64,000 nt of DNA from Caminicella sporogenes DSM 14501 (GCF_900142285.1 NZ_FRAJ01000011.1:48022-112021); one strand, 5' to 3'. Counted from the first letter of the stretch, positions 1-9,388 are shown. Program-made: numbers and translations. Notes: generated by a model not told the origin, from the sequence alone.

Positions 1-143
1 CAATGCAGCAGGCAGCAAGAATATCAGATAAGACTGCGTTTTTTCTAATGGGAGAATTAATAGAATTTGGAGAAACAAGTACTATATTTACAAATCCTAA
101 AGATAAGAAAACAGAAGATTATATAACAGGTAGATTTGGTTAA
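1..143 (+). CDS. pstB: Phosphate ABC transporter ATP-binding protein PstB, C-terminal end only
   Basis: The visible 46 codons run in the frame starting at base 3 and end with TAA at 141-143. The peptide reads [20 protein letters not shown] and closes with a [10 protein letters not shown] tail, the standard C-terminus of PstB. The Walker motifs lie left of the window. PstB powers the high-affinity phosphate importer PstSCAB. It sits 26 bp upstream of phoU, as in most pst operons, so co-transcription is likely. Confidence 0.9.
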   Translation, partial: MQQAARISDKTAFFLMGELIEFGETSTIFTNPKDKKTEDYITGRFG

Positions 144-169
144 AATCATGTGATAAGGGGGAATATGTT

Positions 170-823
170 ATGGTAAGAGAAGGTTTTGAGTCGTCTTTGA
201 AAAGTCTTAAAGAAGAAGTAGTTAATATGATGGAAAAAGTTAGTAAGTTAATACAAGACTCAGTAGATTCACTTGTCAATAGAGATATAAAATTGGCTAG
301 AGAAGTAATAAAAAAAGATGATGAAATAGATAAATTAATGAATGATATAGAAGAAAAGACTATAGAATTAATAGCACTTCAGCAGCCTATGGCAAAAGAT
401 TTGAGGATAATATTTTCTATTTCTAAAATCATTACAGACATTGAAAGAGTAGGAGATTTTTGTGTAAATATATGTAAAGAAACTATTAAAATAGGTCATG
501 AAGAACATATTAAACCATTGATAGATATTCCAAAAATGAGAGATATAATATTAGAAATGTTTGCTAATACTAAAGAAAGTTTTATAAATGAAAACTATAA
601 ACTTGCATATAGAGTAGGAGAAGATGACGAAATTATAGATAATTTATATAAAGATATATATACTGAAATATTGATGATGATACATGAAGATAGCAAATTT
701 ATAAGTCAGGGAACAAAACTTTTATTTGTCGGTAGGTATCTTGAGAGAATGGCAGACCATATAACTAATATATGTGAAAGAATTATTTATATATCACAAG
801 GAGATAGGGTTAGCATAAATTAA
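170..823 (+). CDS. phoU: Phosphate signalling protein PhoU
   Basis: This is a 217-residue all-helical protein with the two tandem three-helix PhoU repeats expected at this length. Each repeat carries acidic metal-binding patches, visible as 'DDEIDKLMNDIEE' near residue 46 and 'EDDEIIDNLYKDIY' near residue 149, followed by 'ERVGDFCVNI' and 'ERMADHITNI', the classic E-R-x-x-D signatures. PhoU links the Pst transporter to the PhoR/PhoB phosphate response and restrains phosphate uptake. The start ATG at 170 follows the purine-rich AAGGGGG. It directly follows pstB and ends at a strong terminator. Confidence 0.95.
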   Translation: MVREGFESSLKSLKEEVVNMMEKVSKLIQDSVDSLVNRDIKLAREVIKKDDEIDKLMNDIEEKTIELIALQQPMAKDLRIIFSISKIITDIERVGDFCVNICKETIKIGHEEHIKPLIDIPKMRDIILEMFANTKESFINENYKLAYRVGEDDEIIDNLYKDIYTEILMMIHEDSKFISQGTKLLFVGRYLERMADHITNICERIIYISQGDRVSIN

Positions 824-824
824 A

Positions 825-850
825 AAAGACCTCTATAATAGGAGGTCTTT
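825..850. terminator. Bidirectional terminator between phoU and the chemoreceptor gene
   Basis: AAAGACCTC (825-833) pairs perfectly with GAGGTCTTT (842-850) around an 8-base loop. A and T runs on the two sides let it serve phoU on the plus strand and the convergent gene, whose last codons overlap the stem, on the minus strand. Confidence 0.8.
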
Positions 851-1676
851 AAAATTCTTTTGCGATTTCTGCTAGAATTTGAGTTGTAGAATTTAGCTCT
901 TGTATAGAAGCTACAATCTTTTCTGTAGTTTTAGCTTGAATTTTTGTAAAATTATCTGTACTACTAACTGCTGCTGACATTTGTTCGACTGAATTTTGAA
1001 TATTTTCAAGAATATTTTTTATGTCTACAATGGCGTTTTTAGTTTGGTCTGAAAGTTTTCTTATTTCTTCGGCTACAACTGAAAAACCTCGACCATGTTC
1101 TCCAGCTCTAGCAGCTTCTATAGAAGCATTTAAACCTAGCATATTTGTCTGATCTGAAATATTTTTTATGTATTGTAAAATTTTATCAGTTTCTTTAACT
1201 TTATTTTTTGTATTTTCACTTTGTATAGAGATTTCATGAGAAGATGTAGCTATTTTATTTGCACCAATTGACATTTCATCAACATTTGCTGCTATTTCCT
1301 GTAGTGCAGCTGCAACACTTTCAGATAAATCACTTAATTTTTTTTCTTTTTCTAAACTCTTTCCTATACTAATACAGCCTATACAGCTGCCATTTTCATT
1401 TCTAATGGGGACAGATATGGCTTTAAAAGGTATGCCGAAAATTTCTTTTGGAACATATTTTGATATTCTTTCATTTTTATTAATACATTCATACATTACA
1501 TCACCCGGTTTTAATCTAGTTCCTTCCTTTTCTTTTACATCAAGTTTTCTTCCGGGATAGTATTTTAATATTTTTTCAGTATCAGATATAGCAACCATAA
1601 TATCGTCATCTAATAAATCTTTTAAGAAATCTCCTATATTAATAAAAGAATCTATTAAATTCAATCCATTATCCAT
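849..1676 (-). CDS. Soluble methyl-accepting chemotaxis-like signalling protein
   Basis: The protein has 275 residues and no membrane segment. Residues about 1-115 form a sensor-like domain containing '[20 protein letters not shown]', reminiscent of PAS/GAF-type folds, with two cysteines that could bind a cofactor (inference). Residues about 120-275 are the MCP signalling region, with the hairpin-tip motif [20 protein letters not shown] and the following '[15 protein letters not shown]'. The domain is short compared with full receptors, so it is a cytosolic transducer that would join CheA/CheW arrays. The ATG is preceded by AGGAGGG. No chemotaxis genes are nearby. Confidence 0.85.
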   Translation of the reverse strand: MDNGLNLIDSFINIGDFLKDLLDDDIMVAISDTEKILKYYPGRKLDVKEKEGTRLKPGDVMYECINKNERISKYVPKEIFGIPFKAISVPIRNENGSCIGCISIGKSLEKEKKLSDLSESVAAALQEIAANVDEMSIGANKIATSSHEISIQSENTKNKVKETDKILQYIKNISDQTNMLGLNASIEAARAGEHGRGFSVVAEEIRKLSDQTKNAIVDIKNILENIQNSVEQMSAAVSSTDNFTKIQAKTTEKIVASIQELNSTTQILAEIAKEF

Positions 1677-1903
1677 AAAAAAATCCCTCCTAAAAATTGA
1701 TTTTAACTGAAAGTAGTGGTATTTATAATTTAAATTGATGATAAATGATTAGTATTGATATGGGATATAATAATTTTTAATTAAAAAATAATATGTTGAG
1801 AATATTATACATATATTACTATAAAAATTCAAATAATTTGGATTAATCTAAAAAAGAAAGGGTATATAGTTTTATAATAAATCTAGTAAAGGGGAGTGGG
1901 AAA

Positions 1904-4306
1904 GTGATTGATAAATATAAAATTAGTGTAGAAAAATTAAAAAATAGATGTAATACGAAATGCTTTAAATTTGACAGTACAGCTGAGCTTGTACCTCTTC
2001 AGGGAATTATAGGACAGGATAGAGCATCAAAGGCGTTAAAATTTGGATTAGCTGTTAAAAAGAAAGGATACAATATATTTGTTTCAGGTCAAAGTGGAAC
2101 AGGAAGAAATAGTTATGTTAAGCTAATAACTGAAAAAATGGCTTCTAAAAAGAAAATACCAGATGATTGGGTATATGTATATAATTTTAAAAATCCACAC
2201 AGTCCAATAGCTCTTAATCTAAAAGCTGGAATGGGTAAAGAGTTTGTAAAAGATATGGAAGATACAATAAAAATTTTAAAAAAAGAGATAGAAAATGCAT
2301 TTATAAGCAAAGATTATGAAAATATGAAAAATGCAATATTTCAGCAATATCAGCTTTTTACACAGCAGATAATAGATGAATTAAATGAAGTGGGTAAGAA
2401 ATATGATTTTAAATTTACACAGACGGAAAAAGGATTAGTAAGTATTCCACTAAAAAATGGTAAACCTATGAGTGAAACTGAATATAGAAATTTGTCACCA
2501 GAAGAATTTGAAGATTTGAAAAAAAGAACAAATGAAATGAGTTTAGAAACAGTTGATATTTTTAATAAACTTAGAGTTTTAGACGAAAAATTGAGAAAAA
2601 AACTTAAAGAATTAGATGTTGAAACTTCCCGTAAAGTAGTGGAATTTCATATAAACAAATTAAAGTCTAAATTTGATTGCAATGACAAGACATGCAAATA
2701 TTTTGAAATGCTTAAAGAAGATATAGTTGAAAATATTGATAAATTTAAAAAAGATTTAGATGAGTCAACAGATAATCCATTTGCAATATTTCAAATGCGT
2801 TCTAAAGTTTCATTTTTTGAAAGATATAAGGTAAACTTATTTATAGATAATAGCAATAGAAAATGTGCTCCAGTTGTTTTTGAAACTAATCCAACTTATT
2901 ACAATTTAATTGGAAGTATAGAATATAGAAATGAAATGGGTGTAATGAAAACAGATTTTACTCAAATAAAACCCGGTGCACTTCATGAAGCCAATGGCGG
3001 ATATTTAGTTTTGCAAGCTAAGGATTTACTTACAAATCCTTTTGCATGGCAGGGACTTAAAAGGGCGTTAACAACTGAAGAAGTGAATATTGAAGGACTT
3101 GGGAAACAACTAGGATATGTAGTAACTACGACCCTTAAACCACAGCCCATTCCGCTTAATTTAAAAGTTATTTTGATAGGTGACCCGTATACTTATCATA
3201 TTTTATATAATTATGATGAAGAATTTAAAAAGTTGTTTAAAGTAATGGCTGATTTTGATATAGAAATGGATAGAAATGAAGATAATACATTTAAAATGGC
3301 AAGGTTTATAGCTACACATTGCAAGCAGGAAAATTTAAGACATTTTAGTGCAGATGCAGTAGGCAAAGTAGTAGAGTACAGTTCAAGACTTGCATCTAAT
3401 CAAAAGAAACTTAGTTCACGTTTTAATCAGATTGTTGAGATTTTATATGAAGCAGACAGTTGGGCAGAAGTAGATGGAAGTGATATTATAAAGGTATGTC
3501 ATATTGAAAAGGCAATTGAAGAAAAGAAGTTTAGAAATAATAAATTTGAAGAAAAAGTTTTAGAAATGTTTAGAGAAGGAGATTATTTGATAGATGTGGA
3601 TGGGGAGAAAGTTGGAGAAATAAATGGTCTTGCAGTAGTAGGGACTGGAGAATATAGTTTTGGAAAACCAAGCAAAATAACTGTTTCAACATATAGAGGA
3701 AAAGCAGGTATAATAAATATTGAAAGAGAAGTCAAGACTAGTGGTAAAATACATGATAAAGGTGTAATGATAATAAGCGGTTATTTGGGATATAAATATG
3801 CACAAGAAAGACCTTTAGCACTATCTGCTAGTATAGTATTTGAACAGCTATATTCAGGAGTTGATGGAGATAGTGCCTCAAGTACTGAGCTTTATGCAAT
3901 ACTGTCAAGTTTGTCAGGAGTACCAATTAAGCAGTATATAGCAGTTACTGGTTCAGTCAATCAAAGAGGTGAAATTCAACCTATTGGAGGAGTAAATGAA
4001 AAAATTGAAGGATTTTATAAAGTTTGTAAAATTAAAGGTTTAACAGGAAAACAGGGAGTTATGATTCCACATCAAAATGTCAAAAATTTAATGTTAACTG
4101 ATGAAGTGATAGAAGCTGTAAAAGAAGGTAAATTCCACATATATGCAGTAAAAACTATAGATGAAGGGATTGAAATATTGACTGGAGTACCGGCTGGAAA
4201 AATCAATGAAAAAGGCGAATATCCAATAGGTACAATTCATTATCTTGTTAATAAAAGACTTGAAGAATTATATGAAAAGAGTAGAGAAAAAAATGAAGAG
4301 AAGTAA
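1904..4306 (+). CDS. LonB-like ATP-dependent protease (AAA+ plus Lon serine-lysine protease domain)
   Basis: This 800-residue protein has an N-terminal AAA module with the Walker A motif GQSGTGRNS near residues 62-70, a long charged helical middle, and a C-terminal Lon protease domain. The catalytic dyad is visible as Ser657 in VDGDSASS and Lys700 in GGVNEKIEGF. A CNDKTCKYF cysteine pair lies in the helical insert. The architecture matches the COG1067 LonB/AAA_32 family rather than classical LonA, since the LonA N-terminal substrate domain is absent. The expected role is turnover of damaged or regulatory proteins. The start is a GTG after GGGGAGTGGG. It is monocistronic and closed by a terminator. 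Confidence 0.88.
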   Translation: MIDKYKISVEKLKNRCNTKCFKFDSTAELVPLQGIIGQDRASKALKFGLAVKKKGYNIFVSGQSGTGRNSYVKLITEKMASKKKIPDDWVYVYNFKNPHSPIALNLKAGMGKEFVKDMEDTIKILKKEIENAFISKDYENMKNAIFQQYQLFTQQIIDELNEVGKKYDFKFTQTEKGLVSIPLKNGKPMSETEYRNLSPEEFEDLKKRTNEMSLETVDIFNKLRVLDEKLRKKLKELDVETSRKVVEFHINKLKSKFDCNDKTCKYFEMLKEDIVENIDKFKKDLDESTDNPFAIFQMRSKVSFFERYKVNLFIDNSNRKCAPVVFETNPTYYNLIGSIEYRNEMGVMKTDFTQIKPGALHEANGGYLVLQAKDLLTNPFAWQGLKRALTTEEVNIEGLGKQLGYVVTTTLKPQPIPLNLKVILIGDPYTYHILYNYDEEFKKLFKVMADFDIEMDRNEDNTFKMARFIATHCKQENLRHFSADAVGKVVEYSSRLASNQKKLSSRFNQIVEILYEADSWAEVDGSDIIKVCHIEKAIEEKKFRNNKFEEKVLEMFREGDYLIDVDGEKVGEINGLAVVGTGEYSFGKPSKITVSTYRGKAGIINIEREVKTSGKIHDKGVMIISGYLGYKYAQERPLALSASIVFEQLYSGVDGDSASSTELYAILSSLSGVPIKQYIAVTGSVNQRGEIQPIGGVNEKIEGFYKVCKIKGLTGKQGVMIPHQNVKNLMLTDEVIEAVKEGKFHIYAVKTIDEGIEILTGVPAGKINEKGEYPIGTIHYLVNKRLEELYEKSREKNEEK

Positions 4307-4311
4307 CAATG

Positions 4312-4339
4312 AGATAGGGCCTCAATCCCTATCTTTTTT
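4312..4339. terminator. Terminator of the LonB-like gene
   Basis: AGATAGGG (4312-4319) pairs with CCCTATCT (4327-4334), followed by a T run. The stem overlaps the last codons of the convergent cyclo-ligase gene. Confidence 0.75.
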
Positions 4340-4903
4340 AGTTTTGATTATTTTTTCTTCAGTGATAATGAAATCTAATTGATAATCATGTTTATCTTTT
4401 GGTATTTTATCAATTAATTGAAGTTCATATGAAAGTCCTATGGCTGTAAAATTATGACTGAGATTTGAAAGAAATTTGTCATAATATCCAGCACCATAGC
4501 CTATACGATACCCTTTTTTATCAAAAACTACTCCGGGAACTAATATTATATCTATTATTTCAGGAGATACAATATCTATTTTTTCACTTTTAGGTTCTAA
4601 AATTCCATAAGTAGAAATAGTTAAGTCATCAAAAGAATTAATCTTAGATAATAACAATTCTTTAGTTTTTACTTTTGAAATGGGAACGATTACATTTTTT
4701 TTATTTAGAAACAAATCTTCAATTATATATTTTGTTTTTACTTCTTTTCTGAAGTCCAAATAAACCATGACGTTATTTGCATTTTTATATTCTGGTAAGC
4801 TGGATAAATTATAAAATATTTGTTTGCTTTTCATATTTACATCATCAGTAGTAAGAGCATTTCTCTTTTTAAGAAAAATCTTTCTCATTTCTTTTTTTTC
4901 CAT
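4322..4903 (-). CDS. 5-formyltetrahydrofolate cyclo-ligase
   Basis: The 193-residue protein belongs to the MTHFS family, which converts 5-formyl-THF to 5,10-methenyl-THF with ATP in the cytosol. The basic N-terminus 'MRKIFLKKRNAL', the 'VMVYLDFRKEV' strand, 'LVPGVVFDKKGYRIGYGAGY' and the 'YYDKFL' continuation are the family's ATP- and folate-binding hallmarks. Length is typical. The ATG follows AAAGGTGTG. It is a single gene, convergent with the LonB-like protease. Confidence 0.92.
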   Translation of the reverse strand: MEKKEMRKIFLKKRNALTTDDVNMKSKQIFYNLSSLPEYKNANNVMVYLDFRKEVKTKYIIEDLFLNKKNVIVPISKVKTKELLLSKINSFDDLTISTYGILEPKSEKIDIVSPEIIDIILVPGVVFDKKGYRIGYGAGYYDKFLSNLSHNFTAIGLSYELQLIDKIPKDKHDYQLDFIITEEKIIKTKKDRD

Positions 4904-5166
4904 GCTATCACACCTTTATGATTTTATTATTTTAAAATTTTACTTATATTTTTACATTATTCTATATTGAATTTTATTCAATTATAGATAGACTTATAAT
5001 CTTTACAAAAAAATTACATTATTTATATTTCCTTTATATCGTCTATATAAATAATTATAATATATAAGTAGGGAAAATAGTCTAAAATTCCTATCATTTG
5101 TCAAAAAAATTTTGAAGGAAAGATAGATTATATGTCGAACTTAAAATAAAGTTAGGAGTTGATGTG

Positions 5167-5853
5167 ATGATTGAACTGATTAATATTTCAAAACGATATA
5201 AGAATGGTGTAATGGCACTTTCTAATATAAATTTAAAAATTGAAAAAGGTGAATTTGTATTTTTAGTAGGACCAAGTGGTGCTGGTAAATCCACAATTAT
5301 AAAAATGTTGTTAAAAGAAGTAAAACCTACTCAAGGCAGGATAATAATAGATAATGAAGATATTACACATATTCATAGAAGAAAAGTACCTTATTTGAGA
5401 AGAAAAGTAGGAGTAGTTTTTCAGGATTTTAGATTACTTCCAAATAAGACGGTATATGAAAATGTAGCTTTTGCAATGGAAATAATTGAAGCAGCTGGAA
5501 AGGAAATACGCAAACAGGTGCCAATGGTACTTAGTATGGTAGGACTCAGCAATAAAGCAAAAATGTATCCAAATCAGCTTTCAGGTGGAGAACAGCAGAG
5601 AGTATCTATTGCAAGGGCGATAGTTAATAATCCGCCAATCTTGATTGCAGATGAGCCAACTGGAAATCTTGACCCTGAAACATCTTGGGAAATAATGAAA
5701 TTGCTTAGAATGGTAAATAGAAGGGGAACAACCGTAGTTATGGCAACTCATGCTAAGGATATAGTTGATATGATGCAGCAGAGAGTTATAGCATTAGAAA
5801 AAGGACAAGTTGTAAGAGATGACAAAAAGGGAGGCTACGGTTATGAAGATTAA
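5167..5853 (+). CDS. ftsE: Cell division ATP-binding protein FtsE
   Basis: This is an ABC ATPase of 228 residues with Walker A GPSGAGKST, Q-loop 'VVFQDFRLLP', signature LSGGEQQRVSIARA and Walker B ILIADEPTGNLD. The sequence from MIELINISKRY through the 'YENVAFAMEIIEA' region matches FtsE. FtsE drives FtsX to switch on peptidoglycan hydrolases at the septum or side wall. A GTG at 5164 is in frame, but ATG 5167 has better spacing (8 bases) from AGGAG at 5154-5158, so it was chosen. The 3' end overlaps ftsX by 11 bases, indicating translational coupling. Confidence 0.95.
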   Translation: MIELINISKRYKNGVMALSNINLKIEKGEFVFLVGPSGAGKSTIIKMLLKEVKPTQGRIIIDNEDITHIHRRKVPYLRRKVGVVFQDFRLLPNKTVYENVAFAMEIIEAAGKEIRKQVPMVLSMVGLSNKAKMYPNQLSGGEQQRVSIARAIVNNPPILIADEPTGNLDPETSWEIMKLLRMVNRRGTTVVMATHAKDIVDMMQQRVIALEKGQVVRDDKKGGYGYED

Positions 5854-6742
5854 AACTTTTGGATATATGTTTAAAGAAGGATTTAAGAATATATGGAGAA
5901 ATAGGATGATGAGCTTAGTATCCATAGGTTCTGTGTCAGCGACATTAATAATTTTAGGTATAATTTTTGTGCTTGTATTAAATATTAATAATTTTACAGA
6001 ATGGGCAAAAGATCAGTTTGATGCTATCAAGATTTATTTAAGTGATGATATATCAGAAGATAGAATTGTAAAAATAGGAAAAGAAATTAAGCAGATAAGC
6101 GGAATAAAAAGCGTTGAATTTGAATCCAAAGAAGATGCTTTAAAAAAGATGAAAGAAAGTTGGGGCGAACATGGGTATCTTTTAGAAGGATTTGAAAATA
6201 GAAATCCTCTGCCAAATTCTTATACGGTATATTTAGAAAATATAGAAGATAGTGAAAAAATAGTAAACCAGCTTAAAAGTATAAGTGGAGTTGAAAAAGT
6301 AAATTTTTATAAAGATATTATAGATAAACTTATAGGAGTAACTAGTCTTATAAAGTTAATAGGATTAGCTGTAATAGCAGTATTGATAATAATATCGGTT
6401 TTTATAATAGGAAATACGATTAAGTTAGCTGTTGCAGCAAGAAAAAGAGAAATAAATATAATGAAATATGTTGGAGCTACAAATTGGTTTATTAGATGGC
6501 CGTTTTTTATTGAAGGTACTTTAGTGGGTTTAATAGGGGCTTTTCTTAGTGTATTGATAATTTATGGGACATATAAATATATATATAACTTAGTAATAAA
6601 TAATTTATATGATATATTTACAGCTTATATTCTTCCAATAGATGTCATATTAAATGACATAATAGTTTTATTTATAGTATTAGGTGCGGGAATAGGTGCT
6701 TTGGGAAGTTTAATGTCTATGAGGAAATATTTGAGAGTATAA
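5843..6742 (+). CDS. ftsX: Cell division protein FtsX
   Basis: The 299-residue membrane protein has the FtsX layout: one N-terminal membrane helix (about residues 20-42), an extracytoplasmic domain of roughly 125 residues, and three C-terminal helices in an FtsX/MacB permease domain containing 'ARKREINIMKYVGAT'. The start ATG at 5843 sits behind AAAGGGAGG inside the end of ftsE and gives the family N-terminus MKIKTFGYMFKEGFKNIWRN; an upstream in-frame start would add residues not seen in the family. It transmits FtsE ATP hydrolysis to the extracellular hydrolase activator encoded next. Confidence 0.95.
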   Translation: MKIKTFGYMFKEGFKNIWRNRMMSLVSIGSVSATLIILGIIFVLVLNINNFTEWAKDQFDAIKIYLSDDISEDRIVKIGKEIKQISGIKSVEFESKEDALKKMKESWGEHGYLLEGFENRNPLPNSYTVYLENIEDSEKIVNQLKSISGVEKVNFYKDIIDKLIGVTSLIKLIGLAVIAVLIIISVFIIGNTIKLAVAARKREINIMKYVGATNWFIRWPFFIEGTLVGLIGAFLSVLIIYGTYKYIYNLVINNLYDIFTAYILPIDVILNDIIVLFIVLGAGIGALGSLMSMRKYLRV

Positions 6743-6758
6743 GGGAGGAGGGATATAT

Positions 6759-7889
6759 GTGCGGAAAAATAAAATAATTACATTGATTATATCTTTGATA
6801 ATGGTTTTATTTATGATTATTGAGAGCTTTGCAGTAGGTGTAAATAATGATAAAAAGAAATTAAATGAAGTTACTAATAAGATAAAGAAAATACAAAGTG
6901 ATAAAAAAGAAAATAAAAAGAAACAGGAAACGGTAAGAGAAGAAATAAGGAGATTAGAAAACGAAATTCAAAAACTTGAAAGAGAATTGCAGAGTATTGA
7001 AAATAATGTCAGTAAAACAAAAAAAGAAATAGAAACAGCTAAAAATGATTTAACAAGAGCAGAGAAAGATATAAGTGATAAAAAAGATATATTAGACTCA
7101 AGATTAAGAGTAATGTATGAGAATGGAAATGTAGGATATTTGGAAGTTTTGCTTGACAGTGAAAATTTTGCTGATTTGATGTCAAGATTGGATATGATAA
7201 AGAAGATATTCAAAAAGGATATAGAGCTTTTAAAGTATTTGAAACAGCAGAGAGATTTGATTGAGGCAAAGAAAAAATCGCTTGAAGTTCATAAATCTGA
7301 GCTTATAAGTCTTTTAAATCAAATGAAAAATAAAAAAGAAAAGTTGAGAGTTTCAAGAGGAGAAATGGAAAGAGTAAAGAAAAAACTTATGAAAGACTAT
7401 GCAGCTCTTGAAGCTGAAGAAGATGAACTTGTAAAGTTAGCTAGGAGAATAGAAGAAGAAATAAGAAGAAAACAATCATCTGCTAAATATGTAGGTGGAA
7501 AAATGACTTGGCCTGCACCGGGATACCATAGAATAACTTCTCCATTTGGATATAGGATACATCCGATATTAAAGACTAAGAAGCTTCATACAGGTATCGA
7601 TATAGGTATACCTTTGGGCAAAAATATTGTAGCGGCACAAAGCGGTAAAGTTATACATGCAGGTTGGCTTGGAGGATATGGTAAAGTTGTGATGATTGAC
7701 CACGGTGGAGGAATTGTTACGCTTTATGCACATAATTCTCGAATATTAGTTAAGGAAGGACAAAATGTGAGTAGAGGACAAGTTATATCTAAATGTGGTA
7801 GTACAGGAATGTCAACAGGACCTCATTTGCATTTTGAAGTTCGTGAAAATGGTAAATTTGTAGATCCGCTTAAATATGTCAGACCATAG
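6759..7889 (+). CDS. EnvC-like murein hydrolase activator (signal peptide, coiled coil, M23 LytM domain)
   Basis: The 376-residue secreted protein has a hydrophobic signal segment at about 6-26, a long coiled coil at about 30-245 rich in E, K and R, and a C-terminal M23 domain starting at 'TSPFGYRIHPI'. The zinc motifs HTGIDIG and HLHFE are intact, so it may be an active endopeptidase and not only an activator. The position directly after ftsX is that of PcsB/CwlO/EnvC-type partners. GTG 6759 is the start because the overlapping ATG at 6757 leads to a stop after six codons; AGGGAGGAGGG precedes it. Confidence 0.9.
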   Translation: MRKNKIITLIISLIMVLFMIIESFAVGVNNDKKKLNEVTNKIKKIQSDKKENKKKQETVREEIRRLENEIQKLERELQSIENNVSKTKKEIETAKNDLTRAEKDISDKKDILDSRLRVMYENGNVGYLEVLLDSENFADLMSRLDMIKKIFKKDIELLKYLKQQRDLIEAKKKSLEVHKSELISLLNQMKNKKEKLRVSRGEMERVKKKLMKDYAALEAEEDELVKLARRIEEEIRRKQSSAKYVGGKMTWPAPGYHRITSPFGYRIHPILKTKKLHTGIDIGIPLGKNIVAAQSGKVIHAGWLGGYGKVVMIDHGGGIVTLYAHNSRILVKEGQNVSRGQVISKCGSTGMSTGPHLHFEVRENGKFVDPLKYVRP

Positions 7890-7905
7890 TTTTTCATATA
7901 AAACA

Positions 7906-7950
7906 AGCCAGATAACAGCTAGAAGATAAGCAGTTATCTGGCTGTTTTCA
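7906..7950 (+). terminator. Terminator after the ftsEX-M23 operon; rest of the gap to 8211 holds a promoter-like region
   Basis: AGCCAGATAAC (7906-7916) pairs with GTTATCTGGCT (7933-7943), followed by GTTTT. The remaining bases to 8211 contain no gene. They include TTCGACAA at 8097-8104, a perfect reverse-strand match to the Spo0A box TTGTCGAA, and a TATAAT at about 8144 with a weak TTAAGA upstream that could start the next gene. Confidence 0.8.
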
Positions 7951-8211
7951 TTTACAAAGAAACGATTTTTTTGTGATATAACCTTTTCTATTCATGTTGT
8001 TGACTACATAAGTGCTACCTGCAAAATTTATAAAAAAATAAAAAGAAAACTGAATTAAAAGTTTTTTAGTATTATAAAAATTTTTAGATAAAAATCTTCG
8101 ACAAAAGTGGTGTTTTTTTATGTTAAGAAGGATTTTTTCTATGGTATAATAAATATAGGAAGAAGTGTGAAAAAATGAAAAAAGGAATTAACAAGATTGA
8201 GGAGAATAAAA

Positions 8212-9210
8212 ATGAAGAAACAAAAACTTATGAGACCCATAGTAGACTTTGCATTTAAAGCATTATTTGGGTCAGAAAATGAGGAAAGCAAAATAATATT
8301 AATACATCTTTTGAATTCAATATTAGGATTAAGAGAAAAGGAGAAAATTAAAGAAATAATCTATTTAAATCCATATAATAATAAAGAATATGAAAATGAC
8401 AAACTATCAATAATGGATATAAAAGTAAAAACAGAAAAAGAAGAAATAATAGATATAGAGATGCAGATAAATAACAATGATAACTATAGAAAAAGAAGTC
8501 TATATTACTGGAGTAAATTATATAGCGAAACGATAAATGAATCTAAAGCCTATGAAACATTAAAGAAGTGTATAGTAATAAATATATTAAATTTCAATCT
8601 ATTATATGAAACGGAGAAGTATCATAGTAAATTTAGAATAATGGAAATAGAAGAGAAATATGAGTTGTTAGAAGATTTAGAGATACATTATATTGAGCTT
8701 AAGAAGTTTGATGATATGAAAGACATAGAAGAAATGGACGAACTGGAAAAATGGTTGACATTTATAAAGAATGCTGGTGAAGAAGGAAAAGAGGGAAGGA
8801 TAGAAAAAATAAGAAAGAAAGATGAGGTGATTGATATGGCTGGAAAGATGTTGGAAAAGTTAAGTGCAGATGAAAGGGCAAGACAGATGTATTTAGCAAG
8901 AGAAAAAGCTTTGCTGGACCAAATATCAGCAAAGAAATATCAAGAAATAATGCTGCAGCGTGCAAAAGAAAAAGCAAAAGAAGAAGGGAAAAAAGAAGGA
9001 ATAAAACAGGGAATAAAACAAGGAATAAAACAGGGAATAATGGAAGGAAAAAGAGAAGGAATAAAACAAGGAATAAAAGAAGGGAAATATGAAGTAGTAA
9101 AAAATCTAATAAAAATGGGAGTAGATTTAAAGATAATTGCAGATGGAGCAGGTATAAGTTATGAAGAAGTAATGAAGATAAAAGAAAAAGCTGAAAAAGA
9201 AAAGCATTAA
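8212..9210 (+). CDS. Rpn family recombination-promoting nuclease / putative transposase (PD-(D/E)XK)
   Basis: The 332-residue protein begins MKKQKLMRPIVDFAFKALFG, the standard opening of Rpn/PDDEXK_2 proteins, and has the nuclease core 'EEIIDIEMQI' (D-x-E-x-Q) near residues 80-90. The C-terminal third is highly charged and contains nine Gly-x-Lys-x units read from a 12-bp tandem repeat, as in many family members. Rpn proteins cut DNA and stimulate RecA-independent recombination; they are often part of multi-copy families. The ATG at 8212 follows GAGGAG; an upstream in-frame TTG would contain the ribosome site. It is the first gene of an accessory block. Confidence 0.85.
   Translation: MKKQKLMRPIVDFAFKALFGSENEESKIILIHLLNSILGLREKEKIKEIIYLNPYNNKEYENDKLSIMDIKVKTEKEEIIDIEMQINNNDNYRKRSLYYWSKLYSETINESKAYETLKKCIVINILNFNLLYETEKYHSKFRIMEIEEKYELLEDLEIHYIELKKFDDMKDIEEMDELEKWLTFIKNAGEEGKEGRIEKIRKKDEVIDMAGKMLEKLSADERARQMYLAREKALLDQISAKKYQEIMLQRAKEKAKEEGKKEGIKQGIKQGIKQGIMEGKREGIKQGIKEGKYEVVKNLIKMGVDLKIIADGAGISYEEVMKIKEKAEKEKH
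8986..9093 (+). repeat. 12-bp tandem repeat inside the Rpn gene
   Basis: Nine consecutive 12-base units start with GGAA or GGGA, best conserved as GGAATAAAACAG/A at 8998-9033 and 9058-9069. They encode Gly-Ile-Lys-Gln/Glu repeats. Units in the middle are degenerate. In-frame units of 12 bp allow length change without frameshift. Confidence 0.85.
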
Positions 9211-9335
9211 AGAATTTTAACAAATGGACAGCAGTAAGAAGCTTTAAAGAAATACTAAATGGATATGAAATGTTTGAAGAAAATATATTAAAAAATGTAA
9301 TATTAAAAAAGAACCAAAAATGTAAGATAGTGTAG
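9195..9335 (+). pseudogene. Possible coding remnant behind the Rpn gene
   Basis: An open stretch without a start codon runs in a different frame from the Rpn gene to TAG at 9333-9335. It reads like protein ('NKWTAVRSFKEILNGYEMFE') with ordinary amino-acid composition for this genome. There is no ribosome site. It may be the tail of a lost neighbouring gene or mobile element; I cannot assign a family. Confidence 0.3.
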
Positions 9336-9388
9336 AAAAATTTAATAATTATGTTTATTTTGTTAAGAATTTGTGTATATTAATAATA

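Noticed and set aside
5164..5166. GTG 5164 as the ftsE start
   Set aside because: It lies only 5 bases from AGGAG; ATG 5167 has normal spacing and gives the family N-terminus.
8986..9093. CRISPR-like periodicity
   Set aside because: Units of 12 bp without spacers, in frame within a coding gene.
8762..9223. Long minus-strand open frame opposite the Rpn gene
   Set aside because: It is Leu/Phe-rich antisense sequence created by the purine-rich repeat codons, with no ribosome site.
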